DNA of 64,000 bases. Origin: UBA11891 sp003533785. GTDB taxonomy: Bacteria; Bacteroidota; Bacteroidia; Flavobacteriales; Flavobacteriaceae. Positions within the stretch are counted from its first letter, which is position 1. Each line of letters starts with the position of its first letter. The position numbers were made by a program, and so were the translations under genes. Under the pieces are notes generated by a model. The model was given only the letters and a program-made list of their open reading frames with translations. It searched no databases and was not told the DNA's origin. The stretch spans positions 1-64,000 of the forward strand of contig CATFEX010000011.1 of the NCBI GenBank assembly GCA_949511625.1, read 5' to 3'. Of this stretch, positions 8,511 to 17,571 are shown in pieces.

Positions 8511-9950
8511 TTACTCGATGCGCCCAACGGGCCGAACTTCTTTCCCTTTTATTCCAGTTAACTGATCTCCAAGGACAGCGCGAATGGAGTCGGCTATTCT
8601 ATTTATTTTTTCTACCAGAACTGGTTCTTGATCAGCAAGGTTGATGGTTTCACGGGGGTCTGTTTCTAAATTAAAAAGCGCAGGGGTTTCCAACTGATTC
8701 ATATCATAGGGAACGGGATTTCCGTCGTTGGTTCCTTGGCGACCATTTAAGGAACGATAGGTGTGGGGTACATAAAACTTCCAATTCTTGTGGCGTATGG
8801 CATGCAACTCATTAGTTCGATAGTAAAAAAATAAATTTTCGTGAGGTAATTTTTTAGATTGCCGGGTGAGTTGGGGGACCAAAGAGACCCCATCAATTTT
8901 CAATTCTGGAAGGCTCGCGTTGGCGAACTCAGCTAAGGTAGGAAGCCAGTCTATTCCCATGGCGGCCACCTCAATTTTGGTTTCCGAAGGGATGCGTTTG
9001 GGATAGGAGACAATTCCAGGGACCCGATGTCCACCTTCCCAATTGGTTCCTTTTCCTTCTCTAAAAATTCCAGCCGAACCCGAGTGCTCTCCATACGATA
9101 GCCAAGGGCCATTATCAGAAGTAAAAACGATTATTGTGTCTTCATAGATTCCTTCTTCTTTCAGTGTTGAAATGATCCGACCGACCGAGGAATCAATTTC
9201 ACCAATAACATCGCCGTATAGTCCTCTTTCTTGTGTATTCTTATAACCGTCGGCGGCAAACAAGGGAACATGGGGTTGTGGATGGGGGAGGTAAATAAAA
9301 AAGGGTTCTTGGGAGTGTTGTTGTATATAGGTGATTGCTTTTGAAGTCAAGGCTTCCGTCAGGAAAGTTTGATCCTCTAATACTTGAATCGGAGTTTCAT
9401 TTTCATACAATTCAAGATTAGGAAAGTTGAATACAGTTCCTTGTTCAGGATGTTTCGGCCACATATCATTGGAATAAAGAATTCCGTAAAATTCATCAAA
9501 ACCATGATGTATAGGATTGAATTTTGGGGCACTCCCCAAATGCCATTTACCAAAGATTGCCGTGGCATAGCCTTCGTTTTTTAACATCTCTGCCAGCGTG
9601 AGTTCCTCGGGATTGATGCCGAGATTTGATTCCGGTCCAAAAGCATTAAATATTCCAATTCTATCAGAATAACAGCCTGTTAATATAGAGGCGCGCGAAG
9701 CAGAACATACGGGCTGTGTTGCATAATAAGAAGTGAAATAGGCCCCTTCTAGGGCTAAGCGATCTAAATGCGGAGTTTGGATGTCTGTAGCACCATAAAC
9801 CCCTAAGTCTCCATAACCCTGATCATCGGTTAGAATAAAGACGATATTGGGTTGGCGTTCGGAGGTACAACTGAAATTGAGTATACAGCACCCCCAACCG
9901 ATTAACAAACCAAACCAGCGCATCGCATGAGTAAGACGAAATTCTGTCAT
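8511..9950 (-). CDS. Sulfatase (S1 family) lipoprotein
   Basis: A 479-residue S1 sulfatase that hydrolyses sulfate esters, probably on glycans, in the periplasm or on the cell surface. The formylglycine motif is Cys-type, CSASR at residues 82-86, after the metal-binding TDDQ (41-44). Further family blocks are GKWHLG, HPQPHVPLF and FTSDNGPW. The N-terminus has a hydrophobic stretch ending in NFSC28, consistent with lipidation. An alternative Met at residue 10 (start 9923) would give a more usual signal-peptide length. Activity needs a maturase (anSME or FGE), which is not in this window. The specificity cannot be read from the sequence. Confidence 0.92.
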   Translation of the reverse strand: MTEFRLTHAMRWFGLLIGWGCCILNFSCTSERQPNIVFILTDDQGYGDLGVYGATDIQTPHLDRLALEGAYFTSYYATQPVCSASRASILTGCYSDRIGIFNAFGPESNLGINPEELTLAEMLKNEGYATAIFGKWHLGSAPKFNPIHHGFDEFYGILYSNDMWPKHPEQGTVFNFPNLELYENETPIQVLEDQTFLTEALTSKAITYIQQHSQEPFFIYLPHPQPHVPLFAADGYKNTQERGLYGDVIGEIDSSVGRIISTLKEEGIYEDTIIVFTSDNGPWLSYGEHSGSAGIFREGKGTNWEGGHRVPGIVSYPKRIPSETKIEVAAMGIDWLPTLAEFANASLPELKIDGVSLVPQLTRQSKKLPHENLFFYYRTNELHAIRHKNWKFYVPHTYRSLNGRQGTNDGNPVPYDMNQLETPALFNLETDPRETINLADQEPVLVEKINRIADSIRAVLGDQLTGIKGKEVRPVGRIE

Positions 9951-10068
9951 TAGTTTCTGTTTTTAGACTATTTATAAAATACCCCTCAGAAAATTCTTGT
10001 TTTAAGTTACACAAAAAACCCCAGCTTTATTAATATCTTATGCCAACAAAACCCAACATATTCGATTT

Positions 10069-12594
10069 ATGAAAAGTGTCCTCAAGAATAAAACAAGAAT
10101 AAAATTTATGCTTTTTTGTGCTGTTCTAACCCTATTGAGTTGCCATTCAGAAGTATCATTGGAAGCTATAAAATTGATTTTTGAAGTAGAATCCTTTGAT
10201 CCACTAAAGAGTGAAATGCAGGTAAAGTTCACGCTCGAAAACCAGAGTGATCAATCCCTCACTGGAGGGTCCTGGGAGTTGCATTGGAATCAAATTAGAG
10301 GCTTTGTAGATGCTAAGTCACTTCCTGAAGGGATTGACTTTGAATGGGTGAATGGTGAACATTATTTCATTTTAACTTTTGATGAGGAATGGTCTTTGTC
10401 TCCTGGGCAAACTCTCACTATTCCCATGAAACAGGATGGGATTATGGATCGTTTGGCTATGGGTCCGATGGGGGCATTCATCGTTCAAAACGGACAAGCC
10501 TATGATATAGAAACCGAAATTCTTTGGAAAAATGCAACCGGATTGGAAGGCTTGCAAATCCCCACTGCTGCTGATCGATATGCCGCCCTCGAGGGTCTGA
10601 AACACCTTGACAAAGAAAAGTTGGGATGGGTGATACCCACTCCCGCCACCCAAAATTTTTCTAGTGAGTTTAGATCAAAAGACTCGCTTTGGGTTGTTGC
10701 GATTGATGAAGTTTTCAAATCAAGTAAAAGGAAGATAGAGCCCCTAATCAGTCGTTTTTTTACTATTCCCATTCAATGGTCTACAACAGGAGCTAACCTC
10801 ATTATTGAGCACAACCAAAACCTAATCAAAGAAGCCTATACACTTAAAATTGACAAAAAGGAGATAATGATTGAGGCTTTCGACAATCAAGGTCTTGTAT
10901 ATGCACTCCAATCCCTTCGGCAAATTGTAAATACAGCATCAATTGAAAAAACAGACTGGCCAGAGGTTTTAATTAAGGATGTCCCGAGATATGGTCATAG
11001 AGGTTTTATGTTGGATATCGCTCGTAATTTTCATGATGCCAATAAAATAAAAGACGTTCTCGATCTTATGAGCCTTTTCAAATTAAACTATTTGGACTTA
11101 CGTATGTCGGATGATGAAGGATGGCGAATTGAAATCCCGGGTTTGCCTGAGCTCACTTCAGTTGGATCGGAGAGGGGATACTCCAGTCAAAACAATGAAA
11201 AACTTATTCCTGCCTACGGTTCCGGCGCCAATGGTGGACTGACAGGAAATGGATACTTGACCAAAGAAGAGTTTATTTCAATTTTGAAACACGCCCAAAT
11301 GCTTGAGATTAAGGTTATGCCACAATTTGGATTCCCTTCTCACGCAAGAGCTGCTATCAAGGCAATGGATGCCAGATATGAAAAATATGTGGCCCTGGGG
11401 GACCAAGCCGCAGCCGATGAGTTCTACCTTGCAGATCCGAAAGATGAAAGCGACTATCGATCTGCTCAACGATACAATGACAATATTATTTGCATCTGCA
11501 GCGAAGGCCTTTACAACTTATTTCAAAAAGTGGTTGATGAGATGGTTGTGATGTATGATACAGCGCAGATTCCGCTGGAGCGATTGAGTATTGGTGCCGA
11601 CGAACTACCCTACCAAGTATGGAAAGCCTCGCCAATTTGTGATGAATTTTTGTCCAATAATGACTTAGGGATAACAAACATAGACGAAGTTTATAATTAT
11701 AGTCTGAATCGAATGAAGACTATTTTAGAGGAGCGTCAAATTCAAATGGCCGCTTGGGAGGATGTTTTATTGGAACGTTCCGATAAATCTCAAAGTGAGA
11801 CCAAAATAAAGGACGAAAAATTTGACTATGGAATCATACCCTATGTGTGGAATAATTCATGGGGAGAAGGCAGAGAAGATATGATTTATAAATTTGCCAA
11901 TCTAGGATTCCAAACGGTAATGAGTAATTCCTCAGCATTTTATTTTGACATGACCGATGATAAGGATATCGAGAATAATGGACTGAGTTGGTCTGGTTAT
12001 GTTTCCTATAAAGAGAGTTGGGGAACAGATCCCGACAATGTCTTTGCGAATCTATCCCTAAATAAAAAACACAACATGACCGCAGACTATATCGAAAGCA
12101 AGGAAAAATTATCAGAGAAAGGGCGAAATAACTTTTTGGGGATACAGGCTCAATTGTGGACCGAAACGGTTCGATCTTCTTCCATTCTAGAGGAACTTTT
12201 TTTTCCTAATCTTGCTTTCTTTTCAGAGCGTGCTTGGACTCCTCAGCCATTTTGGACTCGTGAAAAAGAAATGGTAAAGCAAAAACAACTGTTGAACAAA
12301 CAGTGGAATAGATTGACCAATACACTTGGTCAACGAACCCTTCCGATGATCAATCGCCTTCATCCCGATTGGGATTTTCATTTACCCAAGCCTGGAGCAA
12401 TCATTAGTGATGAATTATTACACGTTCGCGTGCAGTTCCCTGGCATGTCTGTTAGATATACGACTGATGGAAAGATTCCAACGAATCAATCGATTTTATT
12501 TACAGAACCAGTGAAAATAGTAGCTGGAGAAAAAATTAAACTCCGCACATTTGATTCGAATGGACGGGGGGGCAGAACCATTACAATAAACTAA
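10069..12594 (+). CDS. GH20 beta-N-acetylhexosaminidase (chitobiase type), lipoprotein
   Basis: An 841-residue lipoprotein (lipobox LLSC near residue 25). Domain order matches chitobiases: an N-terminal CHB_HEX carbohydrate-binding domain (~30-165), a GH20b domain (~190-310), the GH20 (beta/alpha)8 barrel (~315-755) beginning GYRHRGFMLDIARNFH-like, and a C-terminal Ig-like domain (~775-841, RYTTDGKIPTN). The catalytic Asp-Glu pair is D511-E512 in LSIGADELP, but the usual His of the HxG[GA]DE motif is Ser507. It releases terminal GlcNAc or GalNAc from chitooligosaccharides or glycans. The gene is followed after 2 nt by a NagX/HGSNAT-like membrane protein, clearly one operon. Confidence 0.9.
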   Translation: MKSVLKNKTRIKFMLFCAVLTLLSCHSEVSLEAIKLIFEVESFDPLKSEMQVKFTLENQSDQSLTGGSWELHWNQIRGFVDAKSLPEGIDFEWVNGEHYFILTFDEEWSLSPGQTLTIPMKQDGIMDRLAMGPMGAFIVQNGQAYDIETEILWKNATGLEGLQIPTAADRYAALEGLKHLDKEKLGWVIPTPATQNFSSEFRSKDSLWVVAIDEVFKSSKRKIEPLISRFFTIPIQWSTTGANLIIEHNQNLIKEAYTLKIDKKEIMIEAFDNQGLVYALQSLRQIVNTASIEKTDWPEVLIKDVPRYGHRGFMLDIARNFHDANKIKDVLDLMSLFKLNYLDLRMSDDEGWRIEIPGLPELTSVGSERGYSSQNNEKLIPAYGSGANGGLTGNGYLTKEEFISILKHAQMLEIKVMPQFGFPSHARAAIKAMDARYEKYVALGDQAAADEFYLADPKDESDYRSAQRYNDNIICICSEGLYNLFQKVVDEMVVMYDTAQIPLERLSIGADELPYQVWKASPICDEFLSNNDLGITNIDEVYNYSLNRMKTILEERQIQMAAWEDVLLERSDKSQSETKIKDEKFDYGIIPYVWNNSWGEGREDMIYKFANLGFQTVMSNSSAFYFDMTDDKDIENNGLSWSGYVSYKESWGTDPDNVFANLSLNKKHNMTADYIESKEKLSEKGRNNFLGIQAQLWTETVRSSSILEELFFPNLAFFSERAWTPQPFWTREKEMVKQKQLLNKQWNRLTNTLGQRTLPMINRLHPDWDFHLPKPGAIISDELLHVRVQFPGMSVRYTTDGKIPTNQSILFTEPVKIVAGEKIKLRTFDSNGRGGRTITIN

Positions 12595-12596
12595 GT

Positions 12597-13694
12597 ATGA
12601 GTTTAAGCAACCAACGTATTACCGCTGTAGACACTCTTAGAGGGTTGACTATTTTATTTATGATTATTGTCAACAATCCAGGTTCAGGTACTCACATCTA
12701 CGCTCCATTGTCACACGCAGAATGGAATGGGATTACCCCCACGGATTATATTTTCCCAACCTTTTTGTTTATCGTGGGAATCTCAATCGTTCTATCCTTG
12801 GGCAAACGATTGGAATCCAAGTCCAAAGCCGAGCTTACTAAGTATGTATTCATTCGCGCTGTGAAGATATACCTTGTGGGTACTTTTCTTTGGTTGTGGT
12901 ATGACTTTGACTTTAGTGAAATTCGCTGGGCGGGTGTACTTCAGAGAATAGCATGGGTCTATCTGGCTTGTTCCATACTCTATTTATACACCTCTAAAAA
13001 ACAACAATGGCTGATTGGGATATCCATTTTGACAGCCTATTTACTATTGATGTGCTTCATACCGGTTCCCGGAATTGGGGCCCCTGATTTATTGATTCCT
13101 GAGAAAAATTGGGCTCATTTTATAGACCGTATGTATCTGCCAGGGGTGATGTGGCAAGGCACTTGGGATCCAGAAGGAATACTCAGTACTTTTCCAGCGA
13201 TAGTAACAGGAATGATTGGTATGTGGGTTGGCTATGAATTAAAAACAAGTGTTTCTTTAGACAAGCGAATGATACGTTTGACGATGATTGCAGCCGTGTT
13301 GTTCATCCTTGGAGACTTCACCCAATACATATTTCCACTCAATAAAAACTTATGGAGTACTTCTTTTACTTTACTGGTAGGAGGAATTTCAACCCTTATT
13401 TTGATTGTTTGTATGTATCTATGCGATGTGATGGAACAGCACAAAAGATTGCGTTTTGCAAATTATTTTGGAGCCAATGCAATTTTCGCCTATGTTCTGT
13501 CAAGTCTCTTAAGAGTGGTTTTTTATGAGGATGTAATTTGGGGCATTATGCCCAATACATCTTTTGTTTCTTCTTTGGGTAGCTTAGGGATCTCATTGCA
13601 ATTTGCCTCACTGCTGTATGCTCTATTTTATACTTTCATCATTTGGATCCCTACTTATTACTTATTCAAAAAAAATTTTTTCATCAAAATTTAG
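12597..13694 (+). CDS. NagX/HGSNAT-like membrane acetyltransferase
   Basis: A 365-residue polytopic membrane protein (about 10 hydrophobic segments) of the COG4299 family, related to the lysosomal heparan-alpha-glucosaminide N-acetyltransferase. The signature is well kept: VDTLRGLTI (11-19), then SHAEWNGITPTDYIFPTFLFIVG, in which His40 corresponds to the acetyl-carrying His of human HGSNAT. Bacterial members often sit with amino-sugar genes and have been called NagX. Here it starts 2 nt after the GH20 gene, so a role in handling GlcNAc released by that enzyme, by transport or acetylation across the membrane, is likely. Direct biochemical function in bacteria is an inference. Confidence 0.8.
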   Translation: MSLSNQRITAVDTLRGLTILFMIIVNNPGSGTHIYAPLSHAEWNGITPTDYIFPTFLFIVGISIVLSLGKRLESKSKAELTKYVFIRAVKIYLVGTFLWLWYDFDFSEIRWAGVLQRIAWVYLACSILYLYTSKKQQWLIGISILTAYLLLMCFIPVPGIGAPDLLIPEKNWAHFIDRMYLPGVMWQGTWDPEGILSTFPAIVTGMIGMWVGYELKTSVSLDKRMIRLTMIAAVLFILGDFTQYIFPLNKNLWSTSFTLLVGGISTLILIVCMYLCDVMEQHKRLRFANYFGANAIFAYVLSSLLRVVFYEDVIWGIMPNTSFVSSLGSLGISLQFASLLYALFYTFIIWIPTYYLFKKNFFIKI

Positions 13695-13775
13695 CCATGC
13701 TTAATTGTGATTTGAAATACAATAGAGGTTTGTTATGCAGGGTAATAAAATCTTTTTAACGATCAATTATTTAGA

Positions 13776-14540
13776 ATGCGAAAAAACATATTGATTACAG
13801 GGGCCAGTTCGGGTTTAGGAATGGGTATGGCTAAAGAATTTACTAAGCAGGGATGCCACTTGGCTTTGTGTGCCCGAAGGACAGAGAGGCTCGAAACACT
13901 TAAAAAGGAACTTTTAACGATCAATCCATCCATTGAGGTACTAACAGCATCTTTAGATGTCAACGACACCGAAGCTGTTTTTTCTATTTTTGATTCCTTT
14001 CGCACTGCTTTTGAGACCCAAGGGGGCACGCTAGACCGAGTGATAGTGAACGCAGGAATCGGTCGAGGGGGCTCTTTAGGGAAAGGCTTGGAAGGGCCTA
14101 ATAGAGAAACAGCAATGACCAATTTTTGTGCAGCATTAACACAGATGGAAGCGGCTCTTAAAATTTTCAGGGATCAAAATCACGGCCACCTAGTGGCTGT
14201 CTCTTCCATGTCCGCCTTTCGAGGCTACCCCGGGGCACTCAATGTATATGCAGCTACTAAAGCGGGGTTGAAAAGTTTGGCAGAGGGTGCACGAATCGAG
14301 GTGTACAACCGACCGATTAAAGTCACCACTTTATTTCCAGGTTATATCCAATCTGAAATGACAGATTCAATTGGGAAACCTCCTCCCTATATGATTTCTT
14401 TAGAAAAAGGATCTCGTCTACTGGTTAAGGCTATTGATAAAGAGAAGAACACAGCGATTATACCGTTTTGGCCTTGGTATTTTTTTAAGATTTTTATGAA
14501 TTTATTGAGCCCAAAAATGGTTCGTATAATATTTGGTTAA
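13776..14540 (+). CDS. SDR family NAD(P)-dependent oxidoreductase
   Basis: A 254-residue classical short-chain dehydrogenase. The cofactor motif TGASSGLG lies at 8-15, NAGIG near residue 91, and the catalytic pair YxxxK is Y158 and K162. A hydrophobic C-terminal tail (FWPWYFFKIFMNLL region) suggests membrane association, as in many SDRs that act on lipids. It begins a three-gene operon with the acyl-CoA dehydrogenase (2-nt gap) and the APH-type kinase (0-nt gap). The pairing recalls lvaD-lvaC-lvaA of Pseudomonas levulinate degradation, so a hydroxyacyl-CoA or ketoacyl substrate is plausible. The exact substrate is unknown. Confidence 0.85.
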   Translation: MRKNILITGASSGLGMGMAKEFTKQGCHLALCARRTERLETLKKELLTINPSIEVLTASLDVNDTEAVFSIFDSFRTAFETQGGTLDRVIVNAGIGRGGSLGKGLEGPNRETAMTNFCAALTQMEAALKIFRDQNHGHLVAVSSMSAFRGYPGALNVYAATKAGLKSLAEGARIEVYNRPIKVTTLFPGYIQSEMTDSIGKPPPYMISLEKGSRLLVKAIDKEKNTAIIPFWPWYFFKIFMNLLSPKMVRIIFG

Positions 14541-14542
14541 TT

Positions 14543-15766
14543 ATGGATTTCAACCCTTCAAAACGTTCCCAAGAATACCTGTCCCGTCTTAAGGAATTCA
14601 TGCAAGCAGAGGTCTATCCTGTAGAAGAAAGCTATCTAAAGCATCACCAACAAAACAACAGTCACCCCCGATGGAAGGAATGGACAGATTACCCTGGGGT
14701 TGCTGGAATTAAAACACGTGCTCAAGAAGCCGGACTATGGAATTTATTCCTGCCTGATTCCAAATGGGGACAAGGGTTGAGTGTTCTCGAGTATGCTCCT
14801 CTGGCCGAAGAAATGGGACGGGTCTACAATGCGGCTGAATGGTTCAATTGCAATGCTCCTGATACTGGCAATATGGAAGTGCTTTATCACTTTGGAACCG
14901 AGGCTCAACAAGAAAAATGGCTTCACCCCCTTTTACAATCGGAAATAAAATCTATTTTTTGCATGACAGAACCTCAAGTGGCTTCTTCCGATGCAACTAA
15001 TATTGAGACATCTATCGTTCCCGAGGGAGATGAGATTGTGATTGAAGGAAGAAAATGGTGGTCAACGGGTTTGGGCCATCCCGATGCTGCTGTCGCTATA
15101 GTACTTGGAAAAACAAATCCTGAAGCACCACGACACCAACAGCACAGTATGGTCTTGGTGCCATTGGATGCCGATGGGGTCAAAATCCTCCGAATGCAAA
15201 ACACCTTCGGTGCTTATGATCCTCCCGGGGGACACGGTGAGATAATCTTTGATAAAGTTCGCGTACCCAAAGCCAACCTCATTCAGGATCTGGGTTCTGG
15301 ATTTGCTATTGCACAAGGCCGATTGGGTCCTGGACGAATCCATCACTGCATGCGTTGCATTGGTGCGGCAGAGCGAGCATTGGAAATGGCTCTTTTGCGG
15401 AGCGGAACACGAGAAGCCTTTGGCCGTCCATTGGCTCGATTGGGAGGTAATTCCGAACGCTTTGCAAAGGCGCGAATTGCAATTGATCAAGTTCGACTAC
15501 TTACGTTGTTCACGGCATGGAAAATAGATCAACATGGGGTAAAAAACAGCCTGTCTGAAATTGCAGCGATCAAAGTAGTAGCACCCAATGTTCTTCAAGA
15601 AGTTACTGATCTGGCGATGCAAATCCACGGAGGTGCTGGGCTTTCCGATGACTTTCCTTTGAGTAGTTTTTTTATGCAAGCTCGAGCCTTGCGATTGGCC
15701 GACGGTCCCGATGAGGTTCACCTTGGAACTGTTGCCAAACAAGAGTTCAAAAAATACCAACCTTAA
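14543..15766 (+). CDS. Acyl-CoA dehydrogenase, ACAD10/ACAD11-like
   Basis: A 407-residue FAD-dependent acyl-CoA dehydrogenase of normal length. Family blocks include FCMTEPQVASSDATN, the GxxxWW substrate loop (EGRKWWSTGLGHPD), REAFGRPLARLGGN and, near the C-terminus, MQIHGGAGLSDDFPLSS, which is very like the ACAD10/11 subgroup. It is followed with no spacing by an APH-type kinase. In ACAD10 and ACAD11 of animals, and in bacterial levulinate pathways, such a kinase and dehydrogenase-like pair convert 4-hydroxyacyl-CoA by phosphorylation and elimination. The same job is proposed here. Normal 2,3-dehydrogenation of a branched or long acyl-CoA remains the alternative. Confidence 0.88.
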   Translation: MDFNPSKRSQEYLSRLKEFMQAEVYPVEESYLKHHQQNNSHPRWKEWTDYPGVAGIKTRAQEAGLWNLFLPDSKWGQGLSVLEYAPLAEEMGRVYNAAEWFNCNAPDTGNMEVLYHFGTEAQQEKWLHPLLQSEIKSIFCMTEPQVASSDATNIETSIVPEGDEIVIEGRKWWSTGLGHPDAAVAIVLGKTNPEAPRHQQHSMVLVPLDADGVKILRMQNTFGAYDPPGGHGEIIFDKVRVPKANLIQDLGSGFAIAQGRLGPGRIHHCMRCIGAAERALEMALLRSGTREAFGRPLARLGGNSERFAKARIAIDQVRLLTLFTAWKIDQHGVKNSLSEIAAIKVVAPNVLQEVTDLAMQIHGGAGLSDDFPLSSFFMQARALRLADGPDEVHLGTVAKQEFKKYQP

Positions 15767-16834
15767 ATGGGGCCAAACCAAGATCATGAAAAACCCCAAC
15801 GGCCTGGAGAAGAATTAGATTTAGACCGATTGCAGCCTTGGCTGCAAAAGCAATTTCCTGAGCTTAAAGGTCGTCCAAGAATCACGCAATTCTCTGGTGG
15901 TGCTTCAAACTGGACCTATCGACTTCAATATCAAGAGAAAGACTTGATTCTCCGCAGAGCTCCTCTCGGTAAAAAAGCCCAAGGGGCTCACAATATGGTT
16001 CGGGAATATGAGTTGCAGAAAAGTCTTAAACCCCACTTCAAGTATGTTCCCCAAATGTTGGCCCTCTGTCCCGACGAAGCTGTACTGGGATCTCCCTTTT
16101 TCTTGATGGAGTGTATAGAGGGTGTTATTCTTAGAAAAAATTGGCCCCAAGGTTTGCGCAACGATCTCACTGATGTCCAACAGCTTTGTTATTCTTTCTG
16201 GGACAAACTAATCGAGCTTCATCAAGTGGATCATCGAAAAGGGAATTTGTCTCAACTCGGAAAAGGATTGGGCTATGTAGAGCGCCAAATTCACGGTTGG
16301 AATAAGCGCTATGCCAATGCAGTCACCTGGAATGTTCCCTCGGGTAAAAAAGTCATGCGCTGGTTGGATGCTCAACTTCCAAAAAAAGAAAGCCTTTGTA
16401 TAATTCACAATGATTTCCGGTTGGATAATGTGGTTCTGTCTCCCAACAATCCGTCAGACATCTTGGGAGTCCTGGATTGGGAAATGGCAGCCATTGGTGA
16501 TCCTCTGATGGATTTGGGAAATAGTTTGGCCTACTGGGTAGAAGCTTCCGATGATTTTTTTATCAAAACAATGAGACTTCAACCGACCCAACAGGCGGGA
16601 ATGTTAACTCGAGCCCAAATCATTGACTACTACAGTCAAAAAACAGGAATTGAGATTGACGATTTTCGTTTTTATCGGGTCTATGGATTGTTTCGCTTAG
16701 CCGGTATAGTCCAACAAATTTACTTTCGCTACGCCAAGGGGTATACTCAAAATAAAGCTTTTAAAAACCTTTGGATGTTAACCTTTTACTTGGTCAAAAC
16801 TTGTGAGAATATTATTGGGAAAGACCGCCACTAA
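15767..16834 (+). CDS. APH-type phosphotransferase (ACAD10/11 kinase-like)
   Basis: A 355-residue aminoglycoside-phosphotransferase-fold kinase. The N-lobe has the FSGGASNWTYRL glycine-rich loop and the VK-like LRRAPLG strand. The catalytic loop is HNDFRLDNVVL (~212-222), with the metal-binding Asp in LDWEMAAIGDPLMDL (~236-250). These features match the kinase part of ACAD10/ACAD11 better than antibiotic kinases. The start codon follows directly on the stop of the acyl-CoA dehydrogenase, which supports a shared pathway: phosphorylation of a hydroxyacyl-CoA. It converges with the HAD gene and overlaps it by 4 bp. Antibiotic resistance is unlikely given this context. Confidence 0.85.
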   Translation: MGPNQDHEKPQRPGEELDLDRLQPWLQKQFPELKGRPRITQFSGGASNWTYRLQYQEKDLILRRAPLGKKAQGAHNMVREYELQKSLKPHFKYVPQMLALCPDEAVLGSPFFLMECIEGVILRKNWPQGLRNDLTDVQQLCYSFWDKLIELHQVDHRKGNLSQLGKGLGYVERQIHGWNKRYANAVTWNVPSGKKVMRWLDAQLPKKESLCIIHNDFRLDNVVLSPNNPSDILGVLDWEMAAIGDPLMDLGNSLAYWVEASDDFFIKTMRLQPTQQAGMLTRAQIIDYYSQKTGIEIDDFRFYRVYGLFRLAGIVQQIYFRYAKGYTQNKAFKNLWMLTFYLVKTCENIIGKDRH

Positions 16835-17496
16835 AGGGCGGGAAAAAAACTTGAAATACGTTCAAAAGCGATCTCTTTAAAATCCCGAATGACATAATTA
16901 GCCAATCGGTAATCTTGATTGTGCGAAGCAGAACTCTGATACGCTACACAATAAATTCCAGCTGCATGAGCGGCTTGGATTCCATTGGTTGAGTCTTCGA
17001 TGACCATGCATTCGTGGTGTTCATAGCCAGCAGCCTGAGCAGCTTTAATAAAAATTTCTGGATGTGGTTTTGAAGCTGCTAAATCAGCACCGCTGAGTTT
17101 GGCCACGAAATAACGATCCAAATCAAAACGATCGAAAACACGATTGATGTTGGTCATTGAAGCTGAAGAAGCAAGGACTAAATTCAAACCTTGTTCATAA
17201 TAGTCTTGGATGCATTGGAATACCCCATCGATCAGTTCTAAAGCCAAATCGTTTTCAAATAATGTTTTAAAATGACGCCGCTTAGCGGCCATTAGTGTTT
17301 CAGGGGTAAAAGAAAGTGAAAAGGTATTGCAGAGTGTCTGGCATATAGACAAAGTGGCTTTCCCAGTAAAAGATTCGTACATACTATCACTTACTTCCAT
17401 GCCAAATTCCAAAAACATTTTTTGATAGGCTTTGCGATGGAGCGGTTCACTGTTGACAATCACACCGTCCATATCAAAAAGAACTGCTTTAAGCAT
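16831..17496 (-). CDS. HAD superfamily hydrolase (phosphoglucomutase-like)
   Basis: A 221-residue HAD hydrolase with a helical cap of the beta-phosphoglucomutase/phosphatase class. The nucleophile motif is DMDGVIVNSEP (Asp8, with Asp10 as acid/base), motif II SSAS near 108-111, and the metal-binding motif VIEDSTNGIQAA near 165. It could be a sugar phosphatase, a mutase or a phosphoglycolate-type phosphatase. It ends tail to tail with the APH kinase (4-bp overlap). Notably, human ACAD10 carries a HAD domain in front of its APH and ACAD domains, so all three parts lie together here as separate genes. A near-perfect -7 element lies 13 nt before the start. Confidence 0.85.
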   Translation of the reverse strand: MLKAVLFDMDGVIVNSEPLHRKAYQKMFLEFGMEVSDSMYESFTGKATLSICQTLCNTFSLSFTPETLMAAKRRHFKTLFENDLALELIDGVFQCIQDYYEQGLNLVLASSASMTNINRVFDRFDLDRYFVAKLSGADLAASKPHPEIFIKAAQAAGYEHHECMVIEDSTNGIQAAHAAGIYCVAYQSSASHNQDYRLANYVIRDFKEIAFERISSFFPAL

Positions 17497-17509
17497 TCAA
17501 ACTTTTTAA

Positions 17510-17517
17510 CAAAAATA
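17510..17517 (-). promoter_or_regulatory. TAnnTTTG promoter element of the HAD gene
   Basis: On the minus strand the sequence reads TATTTTTG, an exact match to the Bacteroidota -7 consensus TAnnTTTG. It ends 13 nt before the ATG. No TTG -33 box is present at the usual spacing. Confidence 0.45.
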
Positions 17518-17571
17518 CTTTTAAAACAACAAACAGGGATTTAGTTACCGTTAATAAATATGCTGTCAAAC

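Noticed and set aside
15767..16834. Aminoglycoside resistance kinase
   Set aside because: The fold is shared, but the operon with acyl-CoA dehydrogenase and SDR points to acyl-CoA metabolism.
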